From positions 1 to 64,000 of the forward strand of contig DASUKH010000133.1 in NCBI GenBank assembly GCA_036278835.1: a stretch of 64,000 nt of DNA, in the 5' to 3' direction. Below the pieces are notes generated by a model that was given only the letters and a program-made list of their open reading frames with translations, ran no database searches and was not told the origin of the DNA. This document shows positions 8,696-19,900 of the stretch, one piece after another; within the stretch, counting starts at the first letter, position 1; every line of letters starts with the position of its first letter. Source of the DNA: DATARH01 sp036278835 (GTDB lineage Bacteria > Pseudomonadota > Alphaproteobacteria > ATCC43930 > CGMCC-115725). Position numbers and translations under genes: made by a program.

Positions 8696-9868
8696 TCACC
8701 CGCGCTTCGGAACACGCGCGATCGCCAGCACCGCGAAGAGGCAGAGGCTCAGGGTCGCGAGCCACCACTCCTCCCAGATGCCCCAGCCGGACATCGCGAT
8801 GACCAGCGCGGCGGTCAGGCTGCCGCCGGCCGCCGCGGCATAAGGCGGCGGCCACGCCGCCGCGCCGAGGCGGCGCCATAACAGCCCGACGAGCAGCGCG
8901 AACAGCGCTGCGCCCGGCGCGCCCAATTCGAGCCACACCTGCAGCGCGGCATCGTGCGGATGAAGCGGTAGCCATTGCTGGCCCGGTCGGATCTCGACCT
9001 TGCCGCCGGGGATCAGCCGCGACGAATCGAGACCCCAGCCGGCGAACGGCCGCTCAACGATCCGCTCGCCGGCGAACGACCAGATCAGCAGGCGGTGCCC
9101 GGCCGATTTTTTGAAGCCATCGACCCGCGCGAACACGGCAGGCGAATGCGCCGGCATCGGCAGGGTCAGCGGCGCCGTCAGGATGCCGATCACGGCGATC
9201 GCGGCGATGATCCGCGCCGTCGCCGGGGGCCGCCACCAGACAAGCGCCGCGATCGGCAGGCTCGCCGCCAGCGCGAGCTTCGCCGTGGTATCGTCGAGCA
9301 TGCCGACACACGCCGCCATCGCGGCGCCGGCAAGCAGCGCCAACCGAGGCCGCCCGCGGCAGAACAGCAGGGCCGCCAGCGGCAACGTCGTCAGCGCGAG
9401 GCAGGCGGAAAGCTGGTTGAGCCGGGTCTCGGCAAACGGCCGCACCGTCACCAGCCGGCTCAGCGCCCCGCCGCTCAGGAGATCGAAGAAGGCGAGCGCG
9501 ACGGCGACCGCGATGCCCGCGGCAAGACACCACGCGAGCCGGCGCGGCGCCCTTATACAGATGCCGGCGCCTGCCAGCGCGAGGGCGGCGGCGAACAGCC
9601 CGGCGAGGCGCAGCGCCATGATGCCGCTGCGGTCGGGGCCGATCGACCACGCCGCCGACAGCGCGCCCCATGCCAGGATGCCGCCGAGCAGGACGGCCGG
9701 CGCCCGCAATCCGGCGAGGCGGCCCGCCGTGCGATCGGCCGCGATGAGGCCGGCCGCGCACAATCCGGCAACGGCGTCGAGCGGCGCTGCGCCGCGCGGC
9801 ACCAGCGCCAATACCGGCGGCAACAGAAACAGCGCGAGATCGAGACCGCCCTCGCACCAGCCGCGCAT
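8696..9868 (-). CDS. O-antigen ligase/polymerase-like membrane protein
   Basis: A roughly 390-residue polytopic inner-membrane protein with about ten hydrophobic segments and a large soluble loop near residues 240-320. That loop contains the GHRLLIWSFAGERIVERP and GWGLDSS segments typical of the Wzy_C / O-antigen ligase family, followed by HPHDAALQVWLELG. Such proteins polymerise or attach surface polysaccharide in the periplasm. The open frame continues far upstream across rpsD, so the start is uncertain: the ATG at 9868 lacks a strong ribosome-binding site and a GTG at 9940 is possible. Confidence 0.75.
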   Translation of the reverse strand: MRGWCEGGLDLALFLLPPVLALVPRGAAPLDAVAGLCAAGLIAADRTAGRLAGLRAPAVLLGGILAWGALSAAWSIGPDRSGIMALRLAGLFAAALALAGAGICIRAPRRLAWCLAAGIAVAVALAFFDLLSGGALSRLVTVRPFAETRLNQLSACLALTTLPLAALLFCRGRPRLALLAGAAMAACVGMLDDTTAKLALAASLPIAALVWWRPPATARIIAAIAVIGILTAPLTLPMPAHSPAVFARVDGFKKSAGHRLLIWSFAGERIVERPFAGWGLDSSRLIPGGKVEIRPGQQWLPLHPHDAALQVWLELGAPGAALFALLVGLLWRRLGAAAWPPPYAAAAGGSLTAALVIAMSGWGIWEEWWLATLSLCLFAVLAIARVPKRG

Positions 9869-9924
9869 CGCGGTGCGCCACGGCAGGCCCGGAGCATGGC
9901 CAAGGGAACCGCCGATCGGGCGGT

Positions 9925-9952
9925 TTGACTTCGCCGGCACGCCGATTATAGT
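9925..9952 (+). promoter_or_regulatory. Sigma70-like promoter for rpsD
   Basis: TTGACT (9925-9930) and TATAGT (9947-9952) are separated by 16 bases, a near-consensus housekeeping promoter about 100 bases upstream of the rpsD start. It lies at the 5' end of the divergently transcribed O-antigen-ligase-like gene. Assignment is by sequence match only. Confidence 0.6.
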
Positions 9953-10051
9953 GCACCCCCTTCCCAGAAACGAGGGCGAGACGCCCCGGCCGATGCGCTT
10001 AACGCGACGGCCCTGCTGGGACAACAACAAGCTAAACCGGATCGGACTGGC

Positions 10052-10666
10052 ATGAGCAAGCGTGAGGAATCGAAATACAAGATCAACCGCCGTCTCGGCG
10101 TCAATCTGTGGGGCCGGGCCAAGAGCCCGCTCAACCGGCGCGAATACGGCCCGGGCCAGCACGGGCAGCGGCGCAAGAAGCCGTCCGATTACGGCACGCA
10201 ATTGTCGGCCAAGCAGAAGCTCAAGGGCTATTACGCGAATATCGGCGAGCGCCAGTTCCGTCGGCTCTACGAGGAGGCGGTGCGGCGGCGCGGCGACACC
10301 GGCGAAAACCTGATCGAGCTGTTGGAGCGCCGGCTCGACTCGACCGTCTATCGCATGAAGCTCGCGCCGACGCCGTTCGCGGCCCGCCAGCTGGTGAACC
10401 ACGGGCACGTGCTGGTCAACGGGAGGCGGGTCAACATCCCGTCCTGTCAGCTGCGCGACGGCGACACGATCGAGTTAAAGCAGCGCGCCAGGGAGATGGT
10501 GCTGGTGCTGGAGGCGTCGCGTTCGAGCGAGCGCGATGTGCCCGACTACGTCGAGATCGACCACGAGCGCATGCGCGGGCGCTTTGTCCGGGCGCCAAAG
10601 CTCGCCGATGTCCCCTACCCGGTGACGATGGAGCCGAACCTCGTCATCGAATATTATTCGCGCTGA
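10052..10666 (+). CDS. rpsD: 30S ribosomal protein S4
   Basis: A 204-residue small-subunit ribosomal protein that nucleates 16S rRNA folding. The N-terminus MSKREESKYKINRRLG and the GPGQHG segment are the alphaproteobacterial S4 pattern, and the S4 RNA-binding domain covers roughly residues 90-155 (MKLAPTPFAARQLVNHGHV). It stands alone here rather than in the alpha ribosomal operon, as is usual in alphaproteobacteria, with its own promoter at about 9925. Confidence 0.97.
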   Translation: MSKREESKYKINRRLGVNLWGRAKSPLNRREYGPGQHGQRRKKPSDYGTQLSAKQKLKGYYANIGERQFRRLYEEAVRRRGDTGENLIELLERRLDSTVYRMKLAPTPFAARQLVNHGHVLVNGRRVNIPSCQLRDGDTIELKQRAREMVLVLEASRSSERDVPDYVEIDHERMRGRFVRAPKLADVPYPVTMEPNLVIEYYSR

Positions 10667-10878
10667 CCGGCAGCCGGCGCGACATCGGCCGCAGTGTTAC
10701 TCTCTGCCTGATTGCCGGCGGCGCAGCGAAGGGCGGCGGCGCCCCGTTGAATCTTCCGTAACCCGATGATCTCGCGATCGCCGCCCGGGAGCGGGCTGCG
10801 TCCGGGAGCTGACGTGGACTCTGCCTGTCCCTGTTTCAGGCCGCCCGCGATGGCGGCCAGCGCCATGCGGGGCATGCC

Positions 10879-12189
10879 ATGCTGATTCTGCCCGTCTTTA
10901 TCGTGCTGCTGCTGATCCTGGTGAACGGCTTTTTCGCCATGGCGGAGATTGCGCTGGTATCGGCACGGCGGGCGCGACTGCAGCCGCTCGCGGCCGACGG
11001 CAATACCGGGGCCGAAGCGGCGCTCGAATTGAAAAGCGACCCCTCGCGCCTGCTCGCAACGGTGCAGATCGGCATCACGATCATCGCCGTCCTGTCGGGC
11101 ACGTTCGGCGAGGCGACGCTGGGCGCAGGTTTGCAGGCCCATCTCGAAGCGCAGGGCGGCGCGATCGCCCAGTATGCCCACGCGATCAGCATGGCCGTGG
11201 TGGTGATCGGCATCTCGTATTTCTCGCTGATCCTCGGCGAACTGGCGCCGAAGCGGATCGCGCTTGCCCATCCCGAACGCATCGCCGCATCCCTCGCGAG
11301 GTTCATGCGCGGGCTGTCGGTCGCGGCGGCGCCGATCGAATGGCTGCTCAGCGCCACCACCGATCTCATCTTGCGCCTGCTGCCGGTCCGCGGCGAGCCG
11401 CCGGGGGTGACCGACGAGGAGATCGCGTTCATGCTGCGCGAAGGGGTGGCGGCCGGGCACATCCCGGTTGGCGAGGAGGCGATCGTCGAGATGGCCCTGC
11501 GGCTCGGCGACCGCCGGGTTAGCGCAGTGATGACGCCGCGCACGCAGATCGAGTTTCTTGATCTCTCGGACACGGAAGACGAATCGCGCCGGCGCATTCG
11601 CGACAGCGATTTTTCCCGGTTCCCGGTCAGTCAGGGCGGCGAGCACCAGCTGGCCGGCATCGTCCAGGTCAGGGACCTGCTGGCGGCCTCGCTGTCGGGC
11701 CAGCCGTTCAATTTACGGGCCGCCCTGCGCCCGCCGGTTTTCCTGCCGAACACGGTGACCGTGCTGCGCGCCCTCGAATTGTTCAAGACGACCGGCGAGC
11801 CGATGGCGCTGGTGGTCGACGAGTACGGCGAACTCGAAGGCCTCGTCACGATCACCGACATCCTCGAGGCGTTGGTCGGCGACATCCCGGAGATCGGCCA
11901 GACCGACCAGCGCGTCGTCCGCCGCGAGGATGGCACGTGGCTGATCGACGGCATGGTGCCGCTCGACGAATTGAAGCAGGTACTCGGGGTCGCGCACCTG
12001 CCCGGCGAAGACCCTGAGTTCCATACGCTCGGCGGCTACATGATGGCGCGGCTCAACCGGGTGCCGCTGGTCGCCGACCGGGTGACCGGTGGCGGTTTCC
12101 GCTTCGAGGTCGTCGATATGGATGGCCGCCGGGTGGACCGCGTGCTGATCGTGCCGCTCAAGGGCAAGGAACGCCCCCGGCAGCGGTGA
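10879..12189 (+). CDS. Hemolysin-family CNNM/CBS/CorC-domain membrane protein
   Basis: A 436-residue protein. It has an N-terminal CNNM (DUF21) membrane domain of about four helices beginning LPVFIVLLLILVNGFFAMAE, two CBS repeats around residues 215-340 (including VDEYGELEGLVTITDILEA), and a C-terminal CorC/HlyC FAD-binding-like domain starting near DGTWLIDGMVPLDEL. Members are annotated as hemolysin C-like or as Mg2+/Co2+ efflux-linked proteins. No strong ribosome-binding site precedes the ATG. The 212-base gap before it shows no gene. Confidence 0.88.
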   Translation: MLILPVFIVLLLILVNGFFAMAEIALVSARRARLQPLAADGNTGAEAALELKSDPSRLLATVQIGITIIAVLSGTFGEATLGAGLQAHLEAQGGAIAQYAHAISMAVVVIGISYFSLILGELAPKRIALAHPERIAASLARFMRGLSVAAAPIEWLLSATTDLILRLLPVRGEPPGVTDEEIAFMLREGVAAGHIPVGEEAIVEMALRLGDRRVSAVMTPRTQIEFLDLSDTEDESRRRIRDSDFSRFPVSQGGEHQLAGIVQVRDLLAASLSGQPFNLRAALRPPVFLPNTVTVLRALELFKTTGEPMALVVDEYGELEGLVTITDILEALVGDIPEIGQTDQRVVRREDGTWLIDGMVPLDELKQVLGVAHLPGEDPEFHTLGGYMMARLNRVPLVADRVTGGGFRFEVVDMDGRRVDRVLIVPLKGKERPRQR

Positions 12190-12246
12190 ATTGACGGGCT
12201 CTCCCGGCGGAGCGGAGCCCATTAATGCTCGGGAGATCGCCGACGC

Positions 12247-13356
12247 TCAGCTCAGCACCCCGAGCTTCTTCCGCTCGATCAGGTCGAAATCGATGTTGGC
12301 GCCGAGGCCGGGCCCGGTCGGGGCGTGCACGTACCCCTCGCGGTCCACCGCGATGTCCTCGGCTAGGCCGTATTTCTGCATCGCATCGGGCAGCAGAACC
12401 TCGAAGAACTCGGTGTTGCGAATCGCCATGATGACATGCAGGTTGGCGAAATTGTTGAGCGAGTTGCCGCCGTGGTGCACCTCGAAATTCATGCGGAAGG
12501 CTTCCGCCAGGTGCGCGGTTTTGACGAGCGTCGTGATACCGCCCTTGACCGCGACATCGCCGCGCAACATGTCGGTCGCCCGCTCGGTGATCCACGGGAT
12601 ATACGAATCGAGGCCGGCGATCGGGTATTCGGTGGCGAGGATCGGGATGTCGAGCTTCTGGCGCAGCTTGACGTAGTTGTAGATGTCCTGGTCGTGCAGC
12701 GGGTCCTCGTACCAGTAGAACCCCAACGCCTCGATCGCCCGGCCGACCCGAAGCGCCTCCTCGTAGCGATAGCTCCAGGTCGAGTCGAGCATCACCCGGT
12801 AGTCGTCGCCGACCGCCTTGCGCACCGCCTCGCAGACCTTGATGTCCTCCTGCCAGCGCTGCGGCGGGTGAATCTTGTAAGCATGCCAGCCGGTCGATTT
12901 GTAATGCTGCGCCTGCTCGGCATAGGCCTCGCGCACGCCGTGGATCTCGGAGCTGGCATAGGCGCCGATTTTGTCGCGGCAGGTCCCGATCAGCCGGTGG
13001 ATCGGCAGCCCTGCCTTCTTGCCGGCGATGTCCCACAGCGCGATGTCCATCGCGCCGATCGCGCGGATCGTCGCCTGGCGGACCCGCCCCCATAACAGCC
13101 GGTTGAGGCGTTCGCGGTCGAGCGGGTTTTGGCCCATCACCAGCGGCTTCAGAAAGCGAATCAGCATCGGCCCGTCGAGGCTCGCCGGGTTCGACGAGGT
13201 GCCGAGAAAGGCGTGCCCCTCGATCCCCTCGTCGGTGGCGATGCGCAGCAGGCCAAGATCGCTCTTGCCGGTCGGCCGCGCAGTGTGATGGCCGTAGATC
13301 GTCGACGGGATGCTCTCCCAGCCGAACAGGGTGAGAGTGACGTCGGTAATCTTCAT
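12247..13356 (-). CDS. Mandelate racemase / muconate lactonizing family enzyme
   Basis: A 369-residue member of the enolase superfamily. These enzymes abstract the alpha-proton of a carboxylate substrate using Mg2+. Visible signatures are GAMDIALWDIAGK, the strand with HAYKIHPP, metal-ligand acids in MLDSTWSY, WYEDPL and LATEYP, and a C-terminal VHHGGNSLNNFANLH. Family members are acid-sugar dehydratases, racemases or cycloisomerases, and the substrate cannot be fixed here. CCGGAG precedes the ATG at 13356; longer frames upstream look spurious. It diverges from the PKS gene. Confidence 0.88.
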   Translation of the reverse strand: MKITDVTLTLFGWESIPSTIYGHHTARPTGKSDLGLLRIATDEGIEGHAFLGTSSNPASLDGPMLIRFLKPLVMGQNPLDRERLNRLLWGRVRQATIRAIGAMDIALWDIAGKKAGLPIHRLIGTCRDKIGAYASSEIHGVREAYAEQAQHYKSTGWHAYKIHPPQRWQEDIKVCEAVRKAVGDDYRVMLDSTWSYRYEEALRVGRAIEALGFYWYEDPLHDQDIYNYVKLRQKLDIPILATEYPIAGLDSYIPWITERATDMLRGDVAVKGGITTLVKTAHLAEAFRMNFEVHHGGNSLNNFANLHVIMAIRNTEFFEVLLPDAMQKYGLAEDIAVDREGYVHAPTGPGLGANIDFDLIERKKLGVLS

Positions 13357-13969
13357 GGCCGGCTCCGGGGTTCTAAACGACGCGCTGTTCATAGCCCATT
13401 TCCGAGACTCGCGCCGGTTTGCGGGATAAACACCGGCCGGCGGTCGATCGGGCGAACGCGCTGACAGCGCCCGTCGCCGATGCCGCGGACCACCGGCGGT
13501 TGCGGCTGCGGCGGTTGAATTCGACAGCGGTCTCCGATAACCTCCGCGTCGTGCGGGGCGTGATTTAATCTCATCTGACATTGCCGATGCGGAGCCGGTC
13601 GCGCACCCGCGGCTTGGCGGCGGCTCGCCTCTTTGCAACCGGCTTGAGTGGAACTCGGGTGGCGATGACGCGGTGGGGGTTGATGAGCATTGCCGAGCGA
13701 ACAGCGCGGACGAACGCTTGCGGCCGGCCTTCCGATGCGCCTTTGGCCGATGCGCCTATGGCCGATGCGCCTTTGGCCGGGGCGGCCGCACGCAAGCGGC
13801 TTCCCGCAGGGCGGGGCGCGTAGGCTGACGGCATTGCCGGGCGGCTTCTACGCGGCCTTTGAGACGATGCCCAAAGCTGGTTTTTGCCACCGCCTGTGTG
13901 TAAGGAAGGGGCGTCCGGACTCGACCGGTCCCGTCCGACTGCCCAGCGGATCGACCCTGCGCCAGCGCG
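13357..13969. other. 613-bp intergenic region upstream of the PKS
   Basis: This gap separates the divergent enolase-superfamily gene and the PKS. I see no supported gene: the open frames in it lack family resemblance and ribosome-binding sites. It holds a 15-bp tandem repeat and presumably both promoters, but no convincing -35/-10 pair was found for the PKS. Confidence 0.5.
13732..13776. repeat. 15-bp tandem repeat, three copies
   Basis: Three head-to-tail copies of CCGATGCGCCTTTGG, the middle one with a single T-to-A change, about 200 bases before the PKS start. The unit length is a multiple of three, but no credible coding frame covers it. Confidence 0.75.
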
Positions 13970-16900
13970 ATGACTGACGGCTCGATAGCGATCATCGGCG
14001 CGGCTTGCCGATTTCCCGGCGCGGCCGGTATCGATGCGTTCTGGGACCTGTTGCGCTCGGGCACCGACGCGATCTCCGAGGTCGACGCGCAGCGCTGGTC
14101 GACCCGGCTTTACTTTCACCCGCGGCACGGCGAGCCGGCCAAGAGCTATACATGGTCGGCCGGCCTGATCGGCGATGTCGATCGGTTCGAGCCGGCATTT
14201 TTCGGCATCTCGCCGCGCGAAGCGGTGCAGATGGACCCGCAGCAGCGGATCCTGCTCGAACTCGCCTGGCACGCCGCCGAGGATGCCGGGATCCCGCCGA
14301 GCCGGCTGGCCGGCAGCACGACCGGGGTCTATATCGGCGCCTCCTCCACCGATTACCGCGATCTGCGCCTGGGCGATTGGGCCAGCAGCGACGCCAACTC
14401 GATGACCGGCGGCACGCTCAGCATCCTCGCCAACCGCATTTCCTACGTATTCGACCTGCGCGGGCCGAGCTTTACCGTCGATACCGCGTGCTCGTCGTCG
14501 CTGGTGGCACTGCACCAGGCCTGCGAGGCGCTGCGCGACGGCCGGATCGCGACGGCGATCGTCGGCGGCATCAATCTGTTGCTGGCGCCGTACCCGTTTC
14601 TCGGCTTCTGCCGCGCCGGGATGCTGTCCGCGCGCGGCCGCTGCTTCGCCTTCGACGAGCGCGCCGACGGCTATGTGCGCGGCGAAGGCGGCGGCGCGGT
14701 GATCCTGAAGCCGCTGAAACAGGCGCTGGCCGATGGCGATCGTGTCCGCGCCGTCATTCTCGCGACCGGCGTCAATTCCGACGGGCGCACGGTCGGCCTG
14801 TCACTGCCGAGCGAACGGGCGCAGGCGGCGCTGCTCCGCACGGTCTGCGCCGAAGCCGGCATCGCCCCCGACGATCTCGCCTTCTTCGAGATGCACGGGA
14901 CCGGCACGCCGGCCGGCGACCCGATCGAGGCCGCCGCGGTCGGGCAGGCACTCGGGCAGGCGCGCCGCGACAAGCTGCCGATCGGCTCGGTCAAGAGCAA
15001 TATCGGGCATCTCGAGCCGGCTTCCGCGATGGCCGGATTGATCAAGGCGATGCTGGCCCTCGAAAACGGCCTCGTGCCGCCAACCCTGCATTGCCAGACA
15101 CCGAACCCGAAAATCCCGTTCGACGATCTCAACCTGCGCCTGCTCCATGCCGCCGAACCGATCGAGGCGGGCGACTGCGCCGGGGTCAACTCGTTCGGGT
15201 TCGGCGGCACCAACGGCCACGCGATCCTGCGGGCGCCGCCGCCCGCGCCGGCCGAACCGACCGCGGCAGTCGAGGCCGGCACGCTGCCGCCGCTGATCGT
15301 GTCCGCGCGCACCGAAGCCTCGCTGCGGGACCTGGCGGAAGGCTGGCGCGACACGCTCACCGAGGCGCCGCCGGGGCGCGTCGCTGCGCTGCTGCGGGCC
15401 GCCGCCCGGCGCCGCGATCGGCACCCCGAGCGCTTGGTCGCGCTCGGCGGCAGCCCGGCCGAGATTGCGTCTGCGCTCGCCGATTTTACCGACGGCGTCG
15501 ACAACCCGCGGATCGTTGCCGGCACCGCCGCGCGCGACCCAAAGCTCGCCTTCGTCTTCGCCGGCAACGGTGCGCAATGGCCGGGGATGGGGCGCGCCGC
15601 ATTTGCCGCCAGCCGGGAGTTCCGTGCCGCCGTCGCCGAGGCGGATGCGGCGCTCTTTCCGGGGCTCGGCTGGTCGGTCGCCGAGGCGCTCGCCGAGGGT
15701 GTCGCGCCCGAGCGGCTGGCGCGCGCCGACGTCGCGCAACCGATGCTGTTCGTTGCACAAATCGGCATCGTCGCGGCATTGCGGCAACGGGGGATCGAGG
15801 CCGCCGGGCATATCGGTCACAGCGTCGGCGAGATCGCCGCCGCCTGGGCCGCCGGCGCCCTGTCGCTCACCGAAGCCGCACAGGTCGTCACGGCGCGCAG
15901 CCGTCAGCAGGAGCGGACCCGCGGCCAGGGCGGGATGGCGGCGCTGGCCGTGAGCGGCGAGGCGGCCTGCGAGCTGATCGCCGAGACGGGACTGCCGCTC
16001 GAGGTGGGGGCGATCAACGCCGCCCACTCGGTCACCCTGTCCGGTCCCAGCGAAGCAATCGAGCTTCTCGGCGTCGAGGCGCGCCGGCGCGGCCTGGCGT
16101 TCCGCCGCCTCGATCTCGATTTTGCCTTCCATTCCGCGGCAATGGACCCGATCCGCGAGGATCTGCTGAGCGACCTCGCCGGGCTGGCCTCGCAGGCGCC
16201 GCGGTCCCGGCTGCTGTCCGCCGTCACCGGCGGGGCGGTCGCCGCGGGCGATCTCGATGCCGATTACTGGTGGCGCAACATACGCAGCCCGGTGCGCTTC
16301 CGGGAGGGGATGGCGGCGCTCATCGCCGAAGGGTTCCGAATCTTTGTCGAAATCGGGCCGCACCCGGTGCTGCAATCCTACATGCACGACGCGTTGCGGC
16401 ATGTGGAGGACCAGGGTCGCGTCCTGGCGAGCCTGAGCCGCAGGGATGATGGCGAGGATCCATTCCCGACAATCGCCGCGCGCTGCCACGTGGCCGGATC
16501 GGATATCGCCGGCGCCGAACAGTTCGACGGGCCGGCCGATTTGTCGGGGCTGCCGCTTTACCCCTGGCAGCGCGAACGGTTCTGGTTCGAGCCGACGACA
16601 GAGGGGGACCATCCGTCGGCGGCCCCGTTCGATCATCCGCTGCTCGGTTTCCGCCAGGAGCGGGCGGCGGTGCCCACCTGGAACAACCAACTCGATCCGG
16701 CGGTGCTGCCCTGGCTCGCCGACCACGCACTCGAGGGGATGCCGCTATTGCCGGCCGCGGCGGCCGTCGAGATGGCGCTGGCGGCGGCGCGGCTGCGCCG
16801 GCCGCAGGCGCGCGCGCTTGAGATCGCGGATGTCGAACTGCGCCGGCCGCTGCCGTTCGACAGCGAGCGGCTGCGCGAACTTCGCCTGACGGTCCTCGGC

Positions 16901-19900
16901 GAGGACGGCGATTTCGAACTGAGCAGCCGGGTGCGGCTGGCCGACGAGCCGCTGACCTTGCATGCCGTCGGACGCCTCGTCACTGCCGGCGACAGCGGCG
17001 CGCCGCCGCCCTTCGCGGCGCCCGGAGCCGTGGACGCGGAGGTCGAGGGCGAGGAGCTGTACCGCCTCGCCGCCCGCCTCGGGCTGGAATACGGTCCGCG
17101 CTTCCGGACAGTGCGCCGCATCGGGCTGCTCGGACCGCAGGAAGCGGTGGCCGAACTCGACCCCGCGGCGATCGGCGAACCGCTCGATTCCTATGTGATC
17201 CATCCGGCGCTGCTCGACGGCGCGCTGCAGGCCCTTCTGGCGCTGATCGCAGCGCGCAAGTCCGACCTCGACGACGGGATCACGTTTCTGCCGTGGCGCT
17301 TCGGGCGGGCCCGCGCGATCGCCCCGTACGGGCGTGCGGTGCACCGCGTCCGGCTGCTGATGACCCGGGTCGGCAACCGCTCGGCGACCGCCGATCTCGC
17401 CCTCTACGATGCCGAGGGGCGCATTGTCGGTACGTTTTCCGATTGCTCCTTCCGCCGCGTCGAGCTGGCGCGACGCGGTGCGGTCGAGGACAGCGTCCTG
17501 CGGATCGAAACGGTCCCGGCGCCGCTCTCCGAGGAGCCGGCGCCTTGTGTGCTGCACCGGATCGGACGAATCGTCGCCGATCGGGTCGCCAGCGCCGCGG
17601 CCGATAGCGAGGGCGGCGAGAACGCCCTATTGCTTGACGGCCTGATCGCGTCGATCGCGCGTCGAGCGGTCCTCGCCGTCGTCGATCGGGCGGTGCCGTT
17701 CACGCTCGCCGAGATCGTCGCGAGCGGTGCGATCGCGCCGGAATCGCTTGGGCTGTTGCAGTCCCTGCTCAGACAATTGGAGCGCTTTGGCGCCGCTTCG
17801 CACGAGGCGGGTAGCTGGCGCATGACCGCGGGCGACGATCTCCCCGACACCGAGGAAGTCTGGCGATTGCTGCTCGCCGACTCGCCTGAATTGGCAGCCG
17901 AACTCGCGCTGACGGCAACGGCCGCGGAAGAGCTGCCGCGGCTTCTCGCCGAAGGCCCCGACCGGGCCAAGACCGCGCCGCCCTCGATGCAGGAACACCT
18001 GCTTTACGCGTCCCCGGTCGGTGCGGCCGGGGTCGCTTTGGTCTGCGACGTGCTCGGCGAGATTGCCGCAGGCTGGCCAGCCGGCCGCAAGCTACGGGTC
18101 TTGGAACTCGGCGCCGACGGCGGTGCGACGCGGCGGATCATCGACCGCCTGGCGCAATCGGGCGCGGTATTCCGTTATCGGGCGACGAGCACCGACCCGG
18201 AGCAGGCGGCCCGGCTTGCATCGAGCTTGTCCGGGGTCGCCGATGCCGGCGCCAGCTGCTGGCCGCTGCCAGACGACGGCGGCGACGATGGCGACAACCG
18301 ATTTGATGTTGTCGTCTCGATCTTCGCCGGGACCAGGTTGCCGGCCGATGCCGACATGCTGGCGCGGGTGCGCGAGCTGCAGGCGCCCGGCGGCGTCGTG
18401 CTGACGCTGGAAGCGGAGCCGAACCCGCTCTGGACCCTGGTCTTCGGCGGCGATGATGAGGCCGCGGCGGCTTTGCGTTCGGCGGAAGCCTGGCGCCGCG
18501 AACTCGCGATCGCCGGATTTGCCGAAACCGGCACGGCGCCCCTGACCGGCGGGGCGTGGCCCGCCGCGCTCGTCTGGGGTCGCACCGATCCGGCGCCGGA
18601 ACCGGCGATGCCGCGCCCGGGGACGGCGCGGGCGCTGATGCTGCTGCGGACCGGCGACGACTCGGCTTTGGCCGACGAACTGACGCGAGCCGGGCACCGG
18701 GTCGGCATTATCACGCCCGCCGATTTCGCAGCGGCCGTGGCGGATGCGACCGCGGCCAAGGTCGCACTGTTCGTCGCCGATGATTTGGGCGACACGGAAG
18801 CAGGCGGGCTGGTCGAGGAGACGGCGGAGCTGACCGCGCTATTCGGGCGTGTCGCCGACGCCGCGGCGCAGCGCGAGATCCCGCTATGGCTAGTGACCGC
18901 CGGGGCGCAGCAGGCGGCGAACGCGGGTCCTGGCGGGCTGCGCGGCGCCGCCTTGTGGGGTTTCGCGCGGGTGCTCGCCAACGAAATCCCGCATCTTTCG
19001 GTGCGCCTCATCGATCTCGACCCCGAGGCGGGCCAGGCCGCCTGGGCGCGCTGCATCGATGCCGAACTGAGGGCGCCCGGCCCCGGTATCGAGCCCGATA
19101 CCGAGATCGTGTGGAATTCGGCGGGCCGTCATGTGCTGCGTCTGCGCCGCGGGCTGCCGACGCGCTGGGCCGAGCCGCGCGATGCCGTCATCCTCGATCG
19201 CCCGCAATCGGGCGGGTTCGACGCGCTGGGCTGGCGCCCGGCCGAGCCGCGCCCGCCGGGGCCGGGCGAGGTGGCGATCGAGGTCGCCGCCGCTGGCCTC
19301 AATTTCCGCGACGTCATGTGGGCGATGGGGCTGGTGCCGGAAGAAGCGCTGATCGACGGCTTCACCGGCCCGACCTTCGGCCTCGAATGCGCCGGGGTGG
19401 TCTCCGCGGTCGGGGCCGGCGTCGATCGCCTCGCGGTTGGCGACCGGGTCGCCGGGCTGGCGCCGGCAGCGCTTGCCTCGCGGGTCACCACGGCGGCGCA
19501 TGCCGTCACCCGCATCGGACCCGAGACCAGCTTTGCCGCTGCGGCGACGGTCCCCGTCACCTTCCTGACCGCGATCTACGCCCTCGGCACCTTGGCGAAG
19601 GTGGCACCCGGCGAAACGGTCCTGATCCACGCCGCCGCCGGCGGGGTCGGGCTGGCGGCAATCCAGTATGCCAAGAGCTGCGGCGCTCTGGTGATCGCGA
19701 CCGCCGGATCGCCGCTGAAACGCGCCTTTCTGAGGCTGGCGGGGGCCGACCACGTGCTCGACTCGCGCGATCTCGGGTTTGCCGATTCGGTGCGCGGCAT
19801 CACCGGCGGCGCCGGAGTGGATATCGTCCTCAACTCGCTGAGCGGCGAGGCGATGGAGCAGAGCCTCGGCGTGTTGAAGCCGTTCGGCCGCTTCCTCGAA

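Noticed and set aside
9869..10408. N-terminal extension of the O-antigen-ligase-like frame
   Set aside because: It lies across rpsD and its promoter and has no membrane-protein character; the start is placed near 9868.
13571..14515. 314-codon minus-strand frame covering the PKS start
   Set aside because: Overlaps the ketosynthase in antisense and has no family resemblance.
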